This document shows positions 8,942 through 16,470 of a stretch of 64,000 nt of DNA, in pieces. Origin of the DNA: Streptomyces sporangiiformans (GTDB lineage: Bacteria; Actinomycetota; Actinomycetes; Streptomycetales; Streptomycetaceae); NCBI RefSeq assembly GCF_005768555.2, contig NZ_VCHX02000070.1, positions 1-64,000 of the forward strand, given 5' to 3'. Numbering within the stretch: position 1 is the first letter of the stretch; each line of letters starts with the position of its first letter. The position numbers were made by a program, and so were the translations under genes. A model generated the notes under the pieces. It had not been told where the DNA came from and made no database searches. It saw only the letters and a program-made list of their open reading frames with translations.

Positions 8942-9673
8942 ATGAGTGACGACGCCCCCACCACCGGCCCCGCCAAGATCCCGAACAAGGGCAAGCTGGC
9001 CAAGGACCTCAACGAGGTCATCCGCTACACCCTGTGGTCCGTCTTCAAGCTGCGAGACGTCCTCCCCGAGGACCGCGCCGGCTACGCGGACGAGGTGCAG
9101 GAGCTCTTCGACCAGCTCGCCGCCAAGGACGTCACGATCCGCGGCACGTACGACGTGTCAGGGCTGCGGGCCGACGCCGACCTCATGATCTGGTGGCACG
9201 CGGAGACGGCCGACCAGCTTCAGGAGGCGTACAACCTCTTCCGCCGCACCAAGCTGGGCCGTGCTCTGGAGCCGGTCTGGTCGAACATGGCGCTGCACCG
9301 GCCCGCCGAGTTCAACCGCTCGCACATCCCGGCGTTCCTCGCCGACGAGACGCCCCGCAACTACGTCAGCGTCTATCCGTTCGTGCGCTCCTACGACTGG
9401 TACCTGCTGCCCGACGAGGACCGCCGCCGCATGCTCGCCGACCACGGCAAGATGGCTCGCGGCTACCCGGACGTGCGGGCCAACACGGTCGCCTCGTTCT
9501 CCCTCGGTGACTACGAGTGGATCCTCGCTTTCGAGGCCGACGAGCTGTACCGCATCGTCGACCTCATGCGGCACCTGCGCGCCTCCGAGGCGCGTATGCA
9601 CGTGCGCGAAGAGGTCCCGTTCTACACGGGCCGACGCAAGTCGGTGGCCGAGCTGGTCGCCGGGCTCGCCTGA
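8942..9673 (+). CDS. hemQ: Coproheme decarboxylase (HemQ/ChdC)
   Basis: A 243-residue enzyme of the chlorite-dismutase fold that decarboxylates coproheme III to haem b using hydrogen peroxide. The catalytic tyrosine is Tyr145 in [15 protein letters not shown]. The proximal haem ligand is expected to be His168 in [12 protein letters not shown]. The sequence begins [12 protein letters not shown] and has the family's normal length. It starts four bases after hemY, giving the classic actinobacterial hemY-hemQ pair. This order implies the coproporphyrin route rather than the protoporphyrin route. The gene ends only 21 bp from the convergent tap gene. Confidence 0.95.
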   Translation: MSDDAPTTGPAKIPNKGKLAKDLNEVIRYTLWSVFKLRDVLPEDRAGYADEVQELFDQLAAKDVTIRGTYDVSGLRADADLMIWWHAETADQLQEAYNLFRRTKLGRALEPVWSNMALHRPAEFNRSHIPAFLADETPRNYVSVYPFVRSYDWYLLPDEDRRRMLADHGKMARGYPDVRANTVASFSLGDYEWILAFEADELYRIVDLMRHLRASEARMHVREEVPFYTGRRKSVAELVAGLA

Positions 9674-9694
9674 CAGTCGCGGGCGCTCAGCCTG

Positions 9695-11284
9695 TTACCG
9701 CGCGTCCCGCGGTGCGCTGGGCGCCGGTTCCGGGCGCGGTGCGCATGCCGCGCGCCGCTCCGGAAGCCGGCCCTCCAGCAGATACGCCTCGAGGTGGCCG
9801 TTGACGCACGCGTTGCCGCCGCCTCCGATACCGTGCGTGCCCGCCGCCCGCTCGGTCACCAGTACCGAGCCGGACAGCCGGCGGTGCAGCTCCAGCGCCC
9901 CGGCGTACGGCGTGACCGCGTCCCGCTCGGCGGCAAGGATCAGCGTCGGCGGCAGCTCACCCGGTGATGTCCGTACGTCAAGAGGCTTCTGGTGGGGCAC
10001 CGGCCAGTACGCGCACGGCAGGTTCGTCCAGACGTTGTCCCAGGTCGCGAAGGGGGCCACGCGCGCGAGGCGCGTGTTGTCCCGGTCCCAGACGCGCCAG
10101 TCCGTCGGCCAGGAGGCGTCGTTGCACTCGATGGCCGTGTAGACGGCGTTGCCGTTCTCCTGCTCGGTCACCGCCTCCGGATACGGCCCCGCCTGCTGGA
10201 TCAGCGGCGTGGGATCGCCCCGCAGATACGCGGAGAGCGCCAGCGCGCGCTGCGGCCAGTAGTCGTCGTAGTCACCGGCCTGCCGAAACGCCGCCTGCAA
10301 CTGCCCCGGACCGACCTTGCCGCCCGCCGGCTCGGCGGCGAGCCGCGCCCGCGCCTTCTCGTAGCTGAGCAGCACCTGCTCGGGCGTGCTGCCCAGTCCG
10401 TACACCTTGTCGTGCCGGGCGACCCATGTGCGGAAGTCCGCCCAGCGTCGTTCGAAGGCGGCCGACTGGTCGAGGCTGTTCCGGTACCCGATCCGCTCGG
10501 GGGCCGGGTTCACCGCCGAGTCGAAGACCATCCGGCGCACGTGTGAGGGGAACAGCGTCGCGTACAGGGCCCCGAAGTACGTGCCGTACGAAGCGCCCAT
10601 GAAGGTCAGCTTCCGTTCGCCGAGCGCGGCGCGCAGGACGTCCAGGTCGCGCGCGTTGTTGAGCGACGAGAAGTGCCGCAGCCCGCTGCCGGAGCGCTGC
10701 AGGCAGCCGCGGGCGTAGGTCTTCGCCTGCGCGATGCGCTCCTTCTTGTACGACTCCGAGGGGGCCGTCGGCAGCTGCGAGGGCCCCTTCAGGAGCCGCT
10801 TCGGGTCCTGGCAGGACAGCGGCGCGGAGCGGCCCACCCCGCGCGGGGCGTAGCCGACGAGGTCGTACGCCGCCGCGATGCGTTTCCACTCGGGGAGCAG
10901 GCCGGCCAGCGGGAAGAACATGCCGGAGGCGCCGGGACCGCCCGGGTTGAAGACGAGCGAGCCCTGCCGGGGGACCTTCAGCGCGTCGTTCCCGCCGGTG
11001 GCCCGTACACGGCTGACGGTCAGTTCGATCTTCTCGCCGTCGGGGTGCGCGTAGTCGAGCGGCACCGTCACCGTGCCGCACTGGAGACTGCCCGGGGCGT
11101 CCTGCTCCTCGGAGCACTTCCCGAAGCGGATCCCTTCGGCGGCGGCGCGCGCGGCGGCGACGGCCACGCCCTGTCGCTCTGCCGGGCCGGGCAAGGGCTC
11201 GGCACTGCCCGCGGGAGCGGCGACGACGGCGGCGGCTGTCATGACCAAAGCCCCGGCGACCCCGTAAAGCGCGGCAGCTCTCAT
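9695..11284 (-). CDS. tap: Secreted tripeptidyl aminopeptidase (Tap-type alpha/beta hydrolase)
   Basis: A 529-residue exported serine peptidase that releases tripeptides from protein N termini outside the cell. A Sec signal peptide covers about residues 1-28 (cleavage near PAGSA). The alpha/beta-hydrolase core shows the oxyanion region FNPGGPGASG (112-121), the nucleophile Ser232 in GASYGTY, Asp455 in ERDAVTPY and His484 in GTHGIGG. The TAP-like C-terminal domain covers the last 100 residues. Cysteines near 57 and 69 could form a disulfide. ATG at 11284 has AGGG eight bases upstream. The leader carries a hexamer repeat at 11311-11346 and an AT-rich promoter-like region at 11340-11380. Confidence 0.9.
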   Translation of the reverse strand: MRAAALYGVAGALVMTAAAVVAAPAGSAEPLPGPAERQGVAVAAARAAAEGIRFGKCSEEQDAPGSLQCGTVTVPLDYAHPDGEKIELTVSRVRATGGNDALKVPRQGSLVFNPGGPGASGMFFPLAGLLPEWKRIAAAYDLVGYAPRGVGRSAPLSCQDPKRLLKGPSQLPTAPSESYKKERIAQAKTYARGCLQRSGSGLRHFSSLNNARDLDVLRAALGERKLTFMGASYGTYFGALYATLFPSHVRRMVFDSAVNPAPERIGYRNSLDQSAAFERRWADFRTWVARHDKVYGLGSTPEQVLLSYEKARARLAAEPAGGKVGPGQLQAAFRQAGDYDDYWPQRALALSAYLRGDPTPLIQQAGPYPEAVTEQENGNAVYTAIECNDASWPTDWRVWDRDNTRLARVAPFATWDNVWTNLPCAYWPVPHQKPLDVRTSPGELPPTLILAAERDAVTPYAGALELHRRLSGSVLVTERAAGTHGIGGGGNACVNGHLEAYLLEGRLPERRAACAPRPEPAPSAPRDAR

Positions 11285-11310
11285 CGCGTATCCCTTCGGC
11301 GCACGGCGCC

Positions 11311-11346
11311 AACACCAACACCAACGACAACGACAACGCCAACAAA
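11311..11346 (-). repeat. Hexamer microsatellite in the tap leader
   Basis: Six consecutive hexamers of the form AACNNC (two AACACC, two AACGAC, one AACGCC, one AACAAA on the + strand) lie 27-62 bases upstream of the tap start codon. The run reads as a hydrophobic Leu/Val string in one frame on the - strand, but that frame has no ribosome binding site and runs out of step with tap. Confidence 0.6.
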
Positions 11347-11420
11347 GGGATATTTCTTTTGATATGGGGCAAAGTAAAGCACCGGTCTGCCGGTGTCGTT
11401 TCCATGACCCCGATGCCCAG

Positions 11421-12314
11421 CTAGCGGTGCGGCTCCCGCGGCGTTCCGGCCGGCGCTGTCCGTGAGCTCGTGCCCGAGTCCTTGTCCTTGCTCGCTCCCT
11501 GGCTCTTGTCCTTGCTCTTGCTCTCGCCGGTGCCGGGGGCTTTTTGCTGTCCGGTCTTCTCAGGGGGTGGGCTGCTCGCGGCCGGCGGCAGCGAGTAGCT
11601 CGGTGAGGGGGACATCGGGACGGCCGGACTGGGGGAGGACGTCGGGCCGGGCGGGGCGGGGGAGCTGGTCATCGGCGGAGTGCTCGCCATGGCCGCGTCC
11701 TGGGCCAGGGCGTCGAAGTCGACCAGCCCGGTGGCCTCAAGGACCGTGATGTGGTCCAGGACCGTGATGTTCGCGTCGTCGGCGAGAGCGCGCACCAGTG
11801 AGTTGCGGGTGTGCGCGCGGACCTGGGCGACCAGGCCGAAGACCTTGCCGTGCGCCCTGCGCAGGATGTTCGCGAACTGAACGTTGTACTCCTCGCCCCG
11901 AGCCTCACTCAGCGTGCTGAGCCATTCCCGCTGCTGCTCGTTGGGCTGGTTGGGCAGTTCGAGGCTGAGTCGAGCGGCCACGTCGCGCACGCGGGCGTCC
12001 AGGAACGTGTGGCCCTCGATGAGGTGTTCGCCCGCCGTGCGTACGGTCCGTGTCGTGCCGCGCTCCTGCGCCTGCTGACCGGCGGGCAGCTCCCACAGAC
12101 CCGCGAGCCGTACCTTGGTGATGAAGTCCCGGTCCTGGGCGGACAACGGGCCGAAACGCGTCGGCACGGTGTCGGCGTTCAACGTGTCCAGGCCGGTTCC
12201 TGAACGGTCCGAGTACGACCACAGTGGAAGGAACAGGGCCACGAGGGTCGCCGCCAGACCCGTGATGATGAGCCCGGTACCGCTGAAGACCGCGCGGATG
12301 TTGATGGATCGCAT
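11421..12314 (-). CDS. DUF4142 protein with membrane anchor and disordered tail
   Basis: A 297-residue protein with an N-terminal membrane segment or signal anchor (about residues 12-35, LIITGLAATLVALFLPLW). A DUF4142 domain follows (about 57-200), a ferritin-like helical bundle of unknown function starting LSAQDRDFITKVRLAGLWE. The last 90 residues are low complexity: Pro/Ser-rich, then Lys/Ser/Asp-rich (KSKDKSQGASKDKD), probably exposed and unstructured. No ligand residues for a di-metal site stand out. ATG at 12314 has AGGAGG five bases upstream. It is a single gene between tap and the intergenic region before the DUF692 gene. Confidence 0.75.
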   Translation of the reverse strand: MRSINIRAVFSGTGLIITGLAATLVALFLPLWSYSDRSGTGLDTLNADTVPTRFGPLSAQDRDFITKVRLAGLWELPAGQQAQERGTTRTVRTAGEHLIEGHTFLDARVRDVAARLSLELPNQPNEQQREWLSTLSEARGEEYNVQFANILRRAHGKVFGLVAQVRAHTRNSLVRALADDANITVLDHITVLEATGLVDFDALAQDAAMASTPPMTSSPAPPGPTSSPSPAVPMSPSPSYSLPPAASSPPPEKTGQQKAPGTGESKSKDKSQGASKDKDSGTSSRTAPAGTPREPHR

Positions 12315-12369
12315 GGTGCCTCCTGTTGCGGCACCGCACGTTAGTGGGCTTTGGGTGCGGCTTGGCACC

Positions 12370-12486
12370 TTAATCCCAGGAGTACGCCAACTGAGGTAGG
12401 GCGTTGGACGGCTGGGACGAGAACGCGCTCGTCGGTTCGTGCACCGGGTGTTTGCGCAGGTGGAAGGCGGAGTAGCGGCGGGCCAT
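12370..12486 (-). CDS. Possible 38-residue small protein
   Basis: ATG at 12486 opens a short frame with high GC at third positions, encoding a basic, His/Ser-rich peptide that begins MARRYSAFHLRKHPVHEP and ends AYSWD before TAA. It sits between the DUF692 gene and the DUF4142 gene, on the same strand as both. No good ribosome binding site is visible and it contains no cysteine. It may be spurious. I list it because the upstream enzyme belongs to a family that often modifies small peptides encoded nearby. Confidence 0.25.
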   Translation of the reverse strand: MARRYSAFHLRKHPVHEPTSAFSSQPSNALPQLAYSWD

Positions 12487-12617
12487 CGGTGTTGGTGCGG
12501 ACTGGCGTTCGACCGTGGCGGGCTGGATCTCCGCCCGTGCGCGGGCGCGCGGACCGGCGAGACCGGGGCCGCGCTGAGCAGGCAAGTGGCTTGATTTCTC
12601 GTACGGTTGGGCGTCTG

Positions 12618-12637
12618 TATCGCTCGAGTGAGCGATA
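12618..12637. promoter_or_regulatory. 20-bp palindrome, candidate operator
   Basis: TATCGCTC at 12618-12625 and its exact complement at 12630-12637 are separated by four bases. The site lies in the 407-bp gap between the DUF692 gene (ending 12722) and the DUF4142 gene (starting 12314). Apart from this dyad and the small frame at 12370-12486, the gap shows nothing recognisable. Confidence 0.4.
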
Positions 12638-12721
12638 TCACCTGCCCCCGACGGCAGTTACGCCTCCGTCGAGAGCCCCTCGACACCTGCTTCGTTGTGT
12701 GCCTTCGGCACCGGAGGCGGC

Positions 12722-14113
12722 TCAACGCCTCAGCAGGACCCGCCGGGTGGCGCGCGCCAGCCGGGCCGCCGGGCGCCGCGACAGCGGGGCGGGGCCCGAG
12801 CGCTCCAGCCACCAGTCCCGTACCTTCCGGTGTACGTCCGCGTCTTCGAGCCGGCCGTCGAGGAGCAGATATTCGGCGAAGGCCATCGCGTCGTGCCGGT
12901 AGCCGTCGGTCATGGGGTGACCGTGCGTATACGCCAGAAACGCCGTCCGGTACGTCCCCGCCAGGATCTCCGGCAGCTCCGGTGCGACCTTGGCCACCAC
13001 GTCGGCCCGCTTCGAGGCGAGTGCGCGCGCCTGCACGGCCAGCCGCGCCCGGTCGAAGCCCTCGGGCACCGGGGTCCCGGCGACGAGCGCGGAGAGCAGC
13101 GCGGCCTGCGCGAGGGCCAGGCGCTGACGGGCGGGCTCGGTGCCCGCCTGCTGCGATGCGTCTTGGGTCTCTTGGGTCTCTTGGGCTTCTTCGGCCTCGT
13201 CGGGCGAGGGAGACGGCGCGTCGGCGGAGGCCTCGGATGCGGCGTCGCTGGAGGCTGCGGTTGCGGCGACGCCGCCCTTCTCCGTGGGAGCCCCCTTCTC
13301 CACTGTCTCCCGTATCGCCCTCAACTCCCGCTTCAGCTCCGCCGGTTCGGGGAAGTTCTCGTCCCGCTCCAGGAGCACTCCCGGCGGGCGTACCCGGGAC
13401 GCCAGGTCCGCGAGGATGTCGAGGACCGCCGGAGGGACGGCGTGGGCGTGGCTGTCGTGCCAGACGCCCTCGCGTTCGAAGCCGCCGGCGACATGGACGT
13501 AGGCGATGGCCTCGACGGGGAGCTCGTCGAGGGCTTTGGCGGGGTCCTCGCCGCGGTTGACGTGGTTGGTGTGGAGGTTGGCCACGTCGATGAGGAGGCG
13601 TACGCCGGTGCGGTCGACCAGTTCGTACAGGAACTGCCCTTCGGTCATCTCCTCTCCGGGCCAGGAGATCAGTGCCGCGATGTTCTCCACGGCGAGCGGT
13701 ACGGGCAGCGCGTCCTGCGTGATCCGGATGTTCTCGCACAGGACGTCGAGGGCGTCCCGGGTGCGCGGGACGGGCAGCAGATGCCCGGCCTCCAGCCGCT
13801 CGGAGGCGGTGAGGGCGCCGCCCGCGCGGACGAACGCGATGTGCTCGGTGACGAGGGGCGAGCCCAGCGCCTCGGCGCGCTCGGCAAGGGCGGTGAGGCG
13901 ACCGGCGTCGGGCCGCTCCGCACCGCCGAGGCCGAGCGAGACACCGTGCGGGACGACGGTGACCCCGCGCTCGCGCAGGCGCACCAGCGACTCGGGGAGA
14001 TGTCCCGGGCACACGTTCTCCGCCACGGCCTCGACCCAGTCGATGCCCGGCATGCGCTCGACGGCGTCGGCGATCTCCGGCCGCCATCCGATTCCCGTAC
14101 CCAGGTGCTGCAT
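12722..14113 (-). CDS. DUF692 family (multinuclear iron-dependent oxidase, MNIO) with C-terminal extension
   Basis: A 463-residue protein. Residues 1-285 form the DUF692 TIM barrel related to MbnB and TglH: GIGWRPEI near the start, then [48 protein letters not shown] and LLERDENFP, which hold the His/Glu/Asp metal ligands of the family. A Ser/Glu/Gln-rich linker (about 286-325) leads to a helical domain (about 330-463; [26 protein letters not shown], then [19 protein letters not shown]). That domain may replace the separate partner protein that most MNIOs need. MNIOs oxidise peptide residues using iron and oxygen; no Cys-rich precursor is visible here. ATG at 14113 follows GGAGGGG. Confidence 0.8.
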   Translation of the reverse strand: MQHLGTGIGWRPEIADAVERMPGIDWVEAVAENVCPGHLPESLVRLRERGVTVVPHGVSLGLGGAERPDAGRLTALAERAEALGSPLVTEHIAFVRAGGALTASERLEAGHLLPVPRTRDALDVLCENIRITQDALPVPLAVENIAALISWPGEEMTEGQFLYELVDRTGVRLLIDVANLHTNHVNRGEDPAKALDELPVEAIAYVHVAGGFEREGVWHDSHAHAVPPAVLDILADLASRVRPPGVLLERDENFPEPAELKRELRAIRETVEKGAPTEKGGVAATAASSDAASEASADAPSPSPDEAEEAQETQETQDASQQAGTEPARQRLALAQAALLSALVAGTPVPEGFDRARLAVQARALASKRADVVAKVAPELPEILAGTYRTAFLAYTHGHPMTDGYRHDAMAFAEYLLLDGRLEDADVHRKVRDWWLERSGPAPLSRRPAARLARATRRVLLRR

Positions 14114-14316
14114 CGTCCCCTCCTTCACCACGGTTTCACCAGGACGTGTATGTCGTCTCCTTCGACGGTCCTGTAATCCGGTGACCGGGTCATGGCCCCG
14201 GGACGTGGAGCCGAACCCATCGGCGGGGACGTTCAGAGCAACATTTGAGGTTCCGGCAGGACCGCCACGGCTGCCGGGAAGCCCCACTTGGCCAGCACCA
14301 GGGGATACGTACGGAA

Positions 14317-14359
14317 CGTTGCCGATGTTCAACCTGAGGTTCAGCCGTTGTCGGCAACG
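14317..14359. promoter_or_regulatory. Nested inverted repeat upstream of the DUF692 gene
   Basis: CGTTGCCGA at 14317-14325 pairs perfectly with 14351-14359, and the 25-base centre holds a second dyad AACCTGAGGTT at 14331-14341. It lies about 205 bp upstream of the DUF692 start and overlaps the end of a decayed gene fragment. It could be an operator or a transcript hairpin. Confidence 0.3.
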
Positions 14360-14520
14360 CGAACTCCCGGTCTTGCACGCCCGGTTGACGGAAGGCGGCG
14401 AGTGCCGCCATCGCCGCGCCCCGGTAGGTCCGCAACGGTTCGCTCATGTCGTCCGGCTCGCGCCAGTGCGTCAGGTCCGCGCCCGCGCCCCGGGCGGCGG
14501 CCGCGAATCCGCGCTTCGGC
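14343..14520 (-). pseudogene. Fragment of a TIGR03086-like (mycothiol maleylpyruvate isomerase fold) gene
   Basis: About 55-60 codons on the - strand resemble the middle of the TIGR03086/maleylpyruvate-isomerase-like family: GAGADLT, then [13 protein letters not shown], then a stretch reading DREFALP, where the family has a D-R-x-x-x-LP pattern. The N-terminal His-containing helix and the C-terminal domain are missing, and no start or ribosome binding site goes with it. The 458-bp gap between the DUF692 and metallo-beta-lactamase genes thus seems to hold a gene relic. The match is by eye and short. Confidence 0.35.
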
Positions 14521-14571
14521 AGCCTATCCGTCCCGCCGGTATCGGCCCTGCGCTCGACGTACCGAGAAGAC

Positions 14572-15393
14572 CTAGACCCGTGGAGTGGTGGTGCCGGTCG
14601 GCTCGAAATCGGCGAGCATCCGTTCAAGTGCCTGCTGGTCCGGGCCGACGAAGGGGTTCGCGCCCGGGGCCTCGCTGATCGTCTCGAGTATCCGCCCCGT
14701 CAGCCCGAGCGCCGGCGGCAGGTGGGTGCTCAGGACGGCCTCGGGGGCCATGGCCCGCAGGGGCTGGATCGTGGCGAGGTACTGGTCCTGGTCGACCATC
14801 TGGACCCATGGGCTGTCGACCGTGGCCCACAGCAGTTGCCCGTCGCGCAGCTCCTCGGCGGGTACGACGGCGACATCGTCGGCGACGGCGAGTTCCGGGC
14901 TCGGCAGTGGGGCGCCGAAACAGTCGGAGCTGAAGCAGGTCGCCGATCGGTCGTCGTAGAAGCCGACGGTGGCGGGGTTGTCGAACAGCGGCGGCCGGAA
15001 CGCCATGAGGGTGCGGTCGCCGACGTCCAGGGTCTGGCCCGGGTTGACCAGGCGGACCCGGTCAAGGGGCAGGGGCCGCTCGGTGGACATGATGCCCGCG
15101 CCGATGAAGGTGGTCACCACGCGCGCCCGCGGTGCCGCGGAGAGTAGGTCGAACAGCCCGCCGGTGTGATCGCGGTCGGGGTGGGTGAGCCAGATCCAGC
15201 GGACGTCGGCGGGGTCGAGGACCGAGCCGAGGGAGGCGACGAAGTCCCGGTCGGGGAGCCCGAGGCCGGTGTCGACGACCACCGGCTGGCTTGCGTGCAG
15301 AACGAAGGCGTTGACGGGGAGGAAGCCGATCCCCGGCACCTCGATGAAGTCGCTGAGTACGGTGCTGTCGCGTCCGGCCTTGTGAATGCTCAT
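14572..15393 (-). CDS. Metallo-beta-lactamase-fold hydrolase
   Basis: A 273-residue protein of the MBL fold. The metal motif reads LTHPDRDHTGG near residues 78-88; the second His of the usual HxHxDH is replaced by Asp (HPDRDH), which recalls the HxExDH of oxygen-binding diiron relatives. Further conserved points are VVDTGLGLP (38-46) and FSSDCFGAPLP (about 160-170), and a late His in LSTHLPPALG. No rubredoxin or flavodoxin domain is fused. The start is ATG at 15393. It may be a hydrolase or a diiron NO/oxygen-binding protein; the sequence does not decide. It lies downstream of the tetR gene on the same strand, with about 255 bp between. Confidence 0.75.
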   Translation of the reverse strand: MSIHKAGRDSTVLSDFIEVPGIGFLPVNAFVLHASQPVVVDTGLGLPDRDFVASLGSVLDPADVRWIWLTHPDRDHTGGLFDLLSAAPRARVVTTFIGAGIMSTERPLPLDRVRLVNPGQTLDVGDRTLMAFRPPLFDNPATVGFYDDRSATCFSSDCFGAPLPSPELAVADDVAVVPAEELRDGQLLWATVDSPWVQMVDQDQYLATIQPLRAMAPEAVLSTHLPPALGLTGRILETISEAPGANPFVGPDQQALERMLADFEPTGTTTPRV

Positions 15394-15648
15394 GGCGAGT
15401 CTCCGGTGAGTCCTCCCGGGGGACGGTGCGGTATCGCGGCCGTCCAGAGAACCGCGGCGGCGGTCGGCCTCGCGCCCCGCACGCCACGGGTGGACACGAC
15501 TACGGAGCCGCGGTGCCCATGCATCCAGGATGTGCTCGTGCGGCCGCCCACGCACCCGTAAGCCTGTGCGGGACGCCAAGCACGGAGGGCCGCTGAGGCG
15601 GCGGCGGGCGGCGGACAGGGGCACCGCGGCAGTCGTGCGTGCGGGCCA

Positions 15649-16413
15649 TCAGTCGGTGCCGAGGCCGTCGATCAGGCGGTTGAGGAACCGGGCGAACGTC
15701 GCTTCGGGGGCGAGAGGGCGTCCGGGCGCGGAGAGGACTTCGGCGAGTTCCGGGTGGTGGCCGTCCGCGGCGACAGCGGCAAGGTAGCGCGCCTCGGCCG
15801 CGGCCCGGTCGGGCGACTGGGCGGCCGCGGCCTGCGTGATCTCGTGGGCTACGTGCCCGGCCACGAAGGCGGTGAGCTGGGCGAAGACCTCCAGCTTTGC
15901 CGCACCGTCCAGCCCGGTCGGCCGCAAGGCGGCGAGTGCGTGTTCCAGGAAGGCCAGGGAGTTGGGGCCGAGGCTGCGGCGGGTGGACAGAGCGGCGGGC
16001 AGCCAACGGTGCCGCAGCATGAGGGCGCGCTGGAGGTGGGCGATGGTCTTCAGGTCTCCGCGCCAGTCACCGGTGAGGGTCCCCGCCGTCGGCAGTTCGC
16101 CGCTGACGTGGTCGACCATCAGTTCCAGCAGCGTCTCCTTGTCGGGGGCGTAACTGTAGAGCGACATGACCCCCGCTCCGACCCGCGCGGCGACCCGCCT
16201 CATGGTGACCGCTTCGAGGCCTTCCGCGTCCGCCAGGGCGACGGCGGCCGCCGTGATCGCTTCGCGGCTGAAGGCGGGCTTGCGGCCCCTGCGGGACTGG
16301 CCGGGGCTCAACCAGAGCTGTTGAGGGTCGACGCCCGTGGCGCCGGACCCGCCATCACGCGTCACGGTCTTCGTGCTCCTTCTCCCGATCACCGAGGCCC
16401 TTGCGTGTGTCAT
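15649..16413 (-). CDS. TetR-family repressor
   Basis: A 254-residue regulator. A 40-residue basic extension precedes the HTH (about residues 45-95: SREAITAAAVALADAEGLEAVTMRRVAARVG, then LYSYAPDKETLLELMVD). The C-terminal domain has the TetR_C form (helices around QLTAFVAGHVAHE and FARFLNRLIDGL). The gene is divergent from the CocE-type hydrolase at 16471, and a perfect 35-bp dyad fills the space between them, so it very likely represses itself and the hydrolase. ATG at 16413 starts only seven bases from the operator; GTG at 16375, ten bases after AAGGAG, is a plausible alternative giving 241 residues. Confidence 0.85.
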   Translation of the reverse strand: MTHARASVIGRRSTKTVTRDGGSGATGVDPQQLWLSPGQSRRGRKPAFSREAITAAAVALADAEGLEAVTMRRVAARVGAGVMSLYSYAPDKETLLELMVDHVSGELPTAGTLTGDWRGDLKTIAHLQRALMLRHRWLPAALSTRRSLGPNSLAFLEHALAALRPTGLDGAAKLEVFAQLTAFVAGHVAHEITQAAAAQSPDRAAAEARYLAAVAADGHHPELAEVLSAPGRPLAPEATFARFLNRLIDGLGTD

Positions 16414-16420
16414 CCAAGCA

Positions 16421-16455
16421 TCCTCTATTCTCGTACTGTGTACGAGAATAGAGGA
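16421..16455. promoter_or_regulatory. Perfect TetR-type operator between divergent genes
   Basis: Sixteen-base arms (16421-16436 and 16440-16455) are exact inverted copies around TGT; the core of the left arm is CCTCTATTCTCGTAC. The dyad is the only AT-rich element in the 57-bp space between the tetR and hydrolase starts and must overlap both promoters. Confidence 0.85.
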
Positions 16456-16470
16456 GAGGGACGAGGAACC

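Noticed and set aside
11300..11405. Leader peptide with a hydrophobic Leu/Val run before tap
   Set aside because: The hydrophobic string is produced by the hexamer repeat; there is no ribosome binding site and the frame is out of step with tap.
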